From contig CAZWXD010000038.1 in assembly GCA_964638035.1 (NCBI GenBank), positions 1-16,986 on the forward strand: a stretch of 16,986 nucleotides of DNA, read 5' to 3'. The first letter of the stretch is position 1. Each line of letters begins with the position of its first letter. The notes beneath the pieces were generated by a model, which saw only the letters and a program-made list of their open reading frames with translations, was not told the origin of the DNA and ran no database searches. Positions 14,249 to 16,986 of this stretch are shown here, piece by piece. Source of the DNA: JAGGAG01 sp964638035. GTDB lineage: Bacteria > Gemmatimonadota > Gemmatimonadetes > Gemmatimonadales > GWC2-71-9. Made by a program: the position numbers and the translations under genes.

Positions 14249-14424
14249 GCGGTCGCGTGGGAACGCCGGGGAGGGGTGCTGCATCCAATGGGTAAGGGCC
14301 GCGCTGTTCAGGCGGGTCACTCGAGCGTCACGGTTCCCGGCATGGCAGGATGACCCTTCTGGCCCTCGCGAATCCGCGCAGGTAGGTCCGCCACTGCATC
14401 ATTCTCCCTGCGCCACGTCCCCGG

Positions 14425-16002
14425 TCAAGGCCCAGGCAAGAACGAGGTGGTGATGACGTGAATGGTCCCGCCCGTGATGTAGGCAAGCCCGTTCGTGCCC
14501 CAGCGCACCAGGTGATCTCCTCCGGTCGAAAGGGCGATGGTGCCAACGCGCCCGAAGGTGGAGGCCTGGTACACGGCGATGCCACCGCCCTGCAGGAAGA
14601 AGACGCGGTCGTTCGTCAGGTCCACGGCAAGCGGACCGCCAGCCCCGGGGAAGGTTCCCAGCAGCTGCCCCGCCGCCGGGTCGAGCACGGTGCCGCCCGG
14701 CGTATAGAGGCGGTCACCAGCCAGGACATATGCTCCGCCGAAGCCGGAGGCCAGGTTCCCGAACGTTTGCGTGACGGCAACCCCTGCGGCGGAGACCAGC
14801 ATGGTGCGGATTCCAAACTCGGTAGTCTCGTTGTTCGCCCCATACAGCGTGGTCGCCGAGGCGGCCTCGATCTCGTTGCTTCCGGTGTGACCCGCTGTTG
14901 CCGAGGCGCGGGCGACGCCATCGTCATAGATCCGCACGCCGGCGTGACGAGGACTCACCCCCGGAAACATCGTCGACACCGCCACGGACTGCGGCGCGCC
15001 CGGTAGCACGGCGATATCCTCGGCATACATTGGGCCGAAGAAGCCGTCGCTGCCAAGCGCGAACTGCAGTTCGGCCGTACCGCTTCCGATGACGTAGCGG
15101 CGGATGGCGGCGGCGCCACGCAGGGCCACGTAGATGAACTGGCCGTCGTCCGAGCGAGCCATGCGGCTTGGCTCACTCCCGATTGCAACAGAGGCCCCAA
15201 TCGTGCCGGTGACCGGGTCAACCTGCGTGAGGCTGTTGGCCCAGGTCCCTCCTGCACCGCCCACCGAGGCGAACAAGCGCCCGGTTGTTGGCTCAAGCAG
15301 GAGGTCGTTTGCCGGGAGATCGACGATCTTGAGGCTTGAGAGGCCGGCCGACGTCACCACGAATGGGCGTGACGCTGTTCCCCCGCCGCCCGGCGGCGGC
15401 GAGAACACGGTGATGCCTATGGTATCGGCGCGTGCCACGTCGCCTGAGGCGATGGTGGCGGTCAGCGTTGCCTGGTCCACGTACGTCGTGGGACGGTCGC
15501 TGCCATCCCAGCGCACAACGGAGAGTGGCACGAAACCGCTCCCGCGCACGGTCAGGGTAAGTCCTGTCCCGCCGGATGCTACCTGTGCGGGTTCAACGAC
15601 GCCGAGCGCTGGTACCGGGTTCAGGACAGGCGACGCGATCGTGAAGCCAACGACGTTTGACGTCCCACCCTGCGGGCCCGGATTCTGAACCGTCACGTCA
15701 GCCACTCCCGCGAGGGCGATGTCGCCGGCGGAGATGTCGGCCCGGAGTTCCGTGGCGTTCACAACCTCCGTGGTGCGGCTGGCGCCGCCCCAGCGTACGA
15801 CCGCATCGGCAGCGAAGTCGCGACCGGTCAGCACAAGGGTGAAACCCAGGCCGCCTGCCTCTGTCGAGCTGGGGGCAATGGTGGAGAGGACAGGCTCCAC
15901 CGACGTTGGCGGCTGTTCGGCGTCATCGCCGCAGCCGAGTGCCAGCAGGGCGGCGACGGCCATGGCACTGGTAAGGCGAAACCGCGGCGTGGCGATGCTC
16001 AA
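14425..16002 (-). CDS. IPT/TIG-domain beta-propeller lipoprotein
   Basis: The product is 525 aa. The N-terminus is a lipoprotein signal with lipobox LALGC (Cys24) followed by an acidic and proline-rich linker (GDDAEQPPTS). Two IPT/TIG immunoglobulin-like domains follow at about 37-126 and 133-217; each has the STEAGGLGFTLVLTGRDF / ASGGTGLTLTVRGSGF pattern and a VVRW(G/D)G strand. Residues 222-525 look like a YncE-type beta-propeller with repeated blades such as GTIGASVAIGSEPSRMARSDDGQFIYVA. The protein is probably anchored at the cell surface or in the periplasm; its binding partner is unknown. The start is TTG at 16000-16002 with GAGG about 5 bases upstream. An internal ATG (residue 14) would leave too short a leader. 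No operon partner is visible. Confidence 0.85.
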   Translation of the reverse strand: MSIATPRFRLTSAMAVAALLALGCGDDAEQPPTSVEPVLSTIAPSSTEAGGLGFTLVLTGRDFAADAVVRWGGASRTTEVVNATELRADISAGDIALAGVADVTVQNPGPQGGTSNVVGFTIASPVLNPVPALGVVEPAQVASGGTGLTLTVRGSGFVPLSVVRWDGSDRPTTYVDQATLTATIASGDVARADTIGITVFSPPPGGGGTASRPFVVTSAGLSSLKIVDLPANDLLLEPTTGRLFASVGGAGGTWANSLTQVDPVTGTIGASVAIGSEPSRMARSDDGQFIYVALRGAAAIRRYVIGSGTAELQFALGSDGFFGPMYAEDIAVLPGAPQSVAVSTMFPGVSPRHAGVRIYDDGVARASATAGHTGSNEIEAASATTLYGANNETTEFGIRTMLVSAAGVAVTQTFGNLASGFGGAYVLAGDRLYTPGGTVLDPAAGQLLGTFPGAGGPLAVDLTNDRVFFLQGGGIAVYQASTFGRVGTIALSTGGDHLVRWGTNGLAYITGGTIHVITTSFLPGP

Positions 16003-16418
16003 GGAGACCTCACGTGGAGAGCCGTCGAGTCAGCGGGTCGCGATGTCGAACTCGTGAAGTGGAGTCAGGCGAACTGGCGCGCCTTCTGGCCCGGGGCAAT
16101 GTGCATCGGGCGGTGGATCCTCGCCAGCGGGGGGGCCAGGTACTTGCCGCGGACTCCATGCGAACAGTCGGGCTACTCGGCGCGGCAAGGAATGTGCCTG
16201 GCCTGAATCCACGTCTTGCTGCGAAGCACCCGATAGTCCAACGGGCCGTCAGAAACCAGCGTATCACTGAATACAGTAGCGGTGCCACCCATGAGCGCCC
16301 ACCACACGGGCCGCAGATACGACTGCAGTCGACCCCGTGCCGTCAGTGATCTGGAGAGGACAGCCCTACATCACCCAACGCCCCTTGCGGAAGCAGGGGG
16401 AGGAGTCCAGATACGCTT
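16003..16418. other. Stretch without a confident gene
   Basis: No convincing coding region of normal length is present between the lipoprotein gene and the 129-aa membrane gene. The part nearest 16002 must hold the promoter of the lipoprotein gene, but no clear -10/-35 pair is seen. A 39-codon minus-strand frame (16173-16292) and a nested dyad (16349-16412) are the only structures noted. The stretch may hold decayed accessory DNA. Confidence 0.5.
16349..16412. repeat. Nested dyad next to the 129-aa gene stop
   Basis: Outer arms ATCTGGA (16349-16355) and TCCAGAT (16406-16412) are perfect inverted repeats. Inside lies a hairpin at 16381-16400 with 8-base arms, CCCCTTGC and GCAGGGGG, around GGAA. 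The stem is fully paired with one G-U wobble on the plus-strand RNA, and the loop is of the GNRA type. This could be a transcription-end structure or the arms of an attC-like site. Confidence 0.4.
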
Positions 16419-16429
16419 GTTATGCGCCA
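16419..16429. repeat. Left arm of a perfect 11-bp inverted repeat
   Basis: GTTATGCGCCA is the exact reverse complement of 16854-16864. On the minus strand it reads TGGCGCATAAC and contains the TAA stop of the 129-aa gene. An R''-like GCATAAC box overlapping a cassette gene stop is the arrangement seen in integron cassettes. One position departs from the RYYYAAC consensus. Confidence 0.5.
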
Positions 16430-16809
16430 GCCTGAACCGGACCCCGCCCAGTCCTACGACTGACGACCCCGCCCAAAGTCCCGATTGCCGCGCCCGCCAG
16501 TCCAGCGAAAGCAAGCATGAGAGGAATAAGCGTCATCCACGGAGGCTGATTCCTCAGAATGCCGCCGAGGTAGAGCGCGCCGAGAGTCGCCAGGCCATCA
16601 AGAGCCCCGACAATACAGCCGGCGAGAGCGCTGCGTCGTAACGCGGGCGGTTCAGCAGCAAGAAAGCCTGTGAGTCCGTAGGTAGCTGCATTCGCGAATA
16701 GTGTCCACATCGGTGACCAGCCCGCAACGCGAATGATGATCAGCTGCACCAGGTCGATGCACAAGACCAAGGTTGTGCCGATCAGGACCGCTCGGTTGAA
16801 GCGGTGCAT
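16420..16809 (-). CDS. Four-helix membrane protein of unknown function (129 aa), possible gene cassette
   Basis: The product is 129 aa beginning MHRFNRAVLIGTTLVLCIDLVQ, with four hydrophobic helices at about 6-26, 32-50, 60-80 and 92-115, and a basic Arg-rich C-terminus (SRRTGRG). I recognise no family. The ATG at 16807-16809 has AAGGAG about 9 bases upstream and is well supported; a longer frame to 16875 would run through the repeat. A hand count over 16441-16800 gives about 61% GC, against about 70% in a sampled antiporter line, so the gene looks foreign. It is bracketed by the 11-bp inverted repeat, with the stop codon inside one arm and the start 45 bases from the other. This suggests a mobile cassette. 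Confidence 0.72.
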   Translation of the reverse strand: MHRFNRAVLIGTTLVLCIDLVQLIIIRVAGWSPMWTLFANAATYGLTGFLAAEPPALRRSALAGCIVGALDGLATLGALYLGGILRNQPPWMTLIPLMLAFAGLAGAAIGTLGGVVSRRTGRGPVQAGA

Positions 16810-16853
16810 GCTGACTGCTCCTTGAGCATCTACCCCGTGCGTCGTTGATGAGA

Positions 16854-16864
16854 TGGCGCATAAC
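16854..16864. repeat. Right arm of a perfect 11-bp inverted repeat
   Basis: TGGCGCATAAC pairs exactly with 16419-16429. On the minus strand it reads GTTATGCGCCA and is preceded by GCGGCTGATGCGCGAAAC, the order L'-spacer-R' expected at the end of an attC site just before a cassette gene. R' matches GTTRRRY at six of seven positions. Confidence 0.5.
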
Positions 16865-16869
16865 GTTTC

Positions 16870-16881
16870 GCGCATCAGCCG
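16870..16881. repeat. 12-bp motif shared with 13325-13336
   Basis: GCGCATCAGCCG lies five bases beyond the inverted-repeat arm at 16864. Together they read GCATAAC-GTTTC-GCGCATCAGCCGC on the plus strand, an R''-spacer-L'' layout (L'-spacer-R' on the minus strand). No perfect second half is visible before the window ends. Confidence 0.4.
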
Positions 16882-16986
16882 CGGCGCCGATTCACGGCCC
16901 GGGCGCGGTTTCCCAACAAGCCAGGCCTAGATGTAATTGATGAGGAGGTTGTTCACTGAGCCATGACGCTACAAGCTGGGGTTGTT

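Noticed and set aside
13919..14320. A long N-terminal extension of the 138-aa membrane protein
   Set aside because: The extension reads the duplicated DUF1801 segment in the wrong frame; the DUF1801 frame itself is the conserved one.
16010..16349. Frames of 92 and 111 codons on either strand in the gene-poor stretch
   Set aside because: They have no recognisable domain or ribosome-binding site, and Arg/Ser/Pro-rich composition typical of noncoding GC-rich DNA.
1..16986. CRISPR arrays, tRNA or rRNA genes, transposases, phage genes
   Set aside because: I looked for regularly spaced repeats, cloverleaf-like segments, conserved rRNA stretches and DDE or tyrosine recombinase proteins and saw none.
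1..16986. A defence island or secondary-metabolite cluster
   Set aside because: None of the genes encodes a nuclease, helicase, toxin-antitoxin pair, NRPS/PKS or similar hallmark. The detox-like families (DinB, VOC, GNAT, SRPBCC) are scattered in separate transcription units.

Overview
The window is high-GC DNA (about 70% in sampled coding lines, about 60% near the right end) from a diderm, Gram-negative-type bacterium. The diderm assignment rests on an OmpA-type peptidoglycan-binding protein, two predicted lipoproteins and a twin-arginine-like signal. Gene style (DUF1800/DUF1501 pair, choice-of-anchor C protein, IPT/propeller lipoprotein, many small DinB, VOC, SRPBCC and DUF1801 genes) suggests a soil-type lineage, possibly Gemmatimonadota. 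That placement is inference. I see no rRNA, tRNA, CRISPR array, transposase or integrase.

Left part (1-4310), mixed strands. A DinB-like protein cut by the window edge and a DUF6632 membrane protein lie on the minus strand. They diverge from a 52-aa glycine-rich membrane protein, which converges with a DUF1801 protein. An ArsR repressor and an SRPBCC (AHSA1-type) gene follow with an ATGA overlap and a palindromic operator candidate upstream. A VOC protein (minus) and a secreted choice-of-anchor C/OmpA fusion (plus) come next.

Centre (4311-13000), entirely minus strand. In transcription order: DUF1800 -> DUF1501 -> GNAT -> CPA1-type Na+/H+ antiporter, then DUF1801 -> RibD-like reductase -> lipoprotein alpha/beta hydrolase -> cytochrome b/molybdopterin oxidoreductase fusion. 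Start/stop overlaps (ATGA at 7605-7608 and 9785-9788, 17 nt at 7018-7034, 2-nt spacing or 10-nt overlap at 11557-11569) indicate two operon-like runs.

Right part (13001-16986), also minus strand: an 89-aa membrane protein, a 138-aa single-pass membrane protein, a truncated second copy of the 7605-8111 DUF1801 gene, a large IPT/beta-propeller lipoprotein, a roughly 400-base stretch with no confident gene, and a lower-GC 129-aa membrane protein.

The most notable signals are: (a) a perfect 11-bp inverted repeat bracketing the 129-aa gene, with its stop codon inside the repeat, resembling the boundaries of an integron gene cassette; (b) a related motif upstream of the 89-aa gene; (c) a roughly 250-bp diverged duplication that left a DUF1801 fragment whose stop overlaps the next start (TGATG); (d) two unusual fusions, choice-of-anchor C with OmpA and a six-helix cytochrome b with a sulfite-oxidase-type molybdopterin domain lacking a Tat signal. 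No complete new defence or biosynthetic system is evident.
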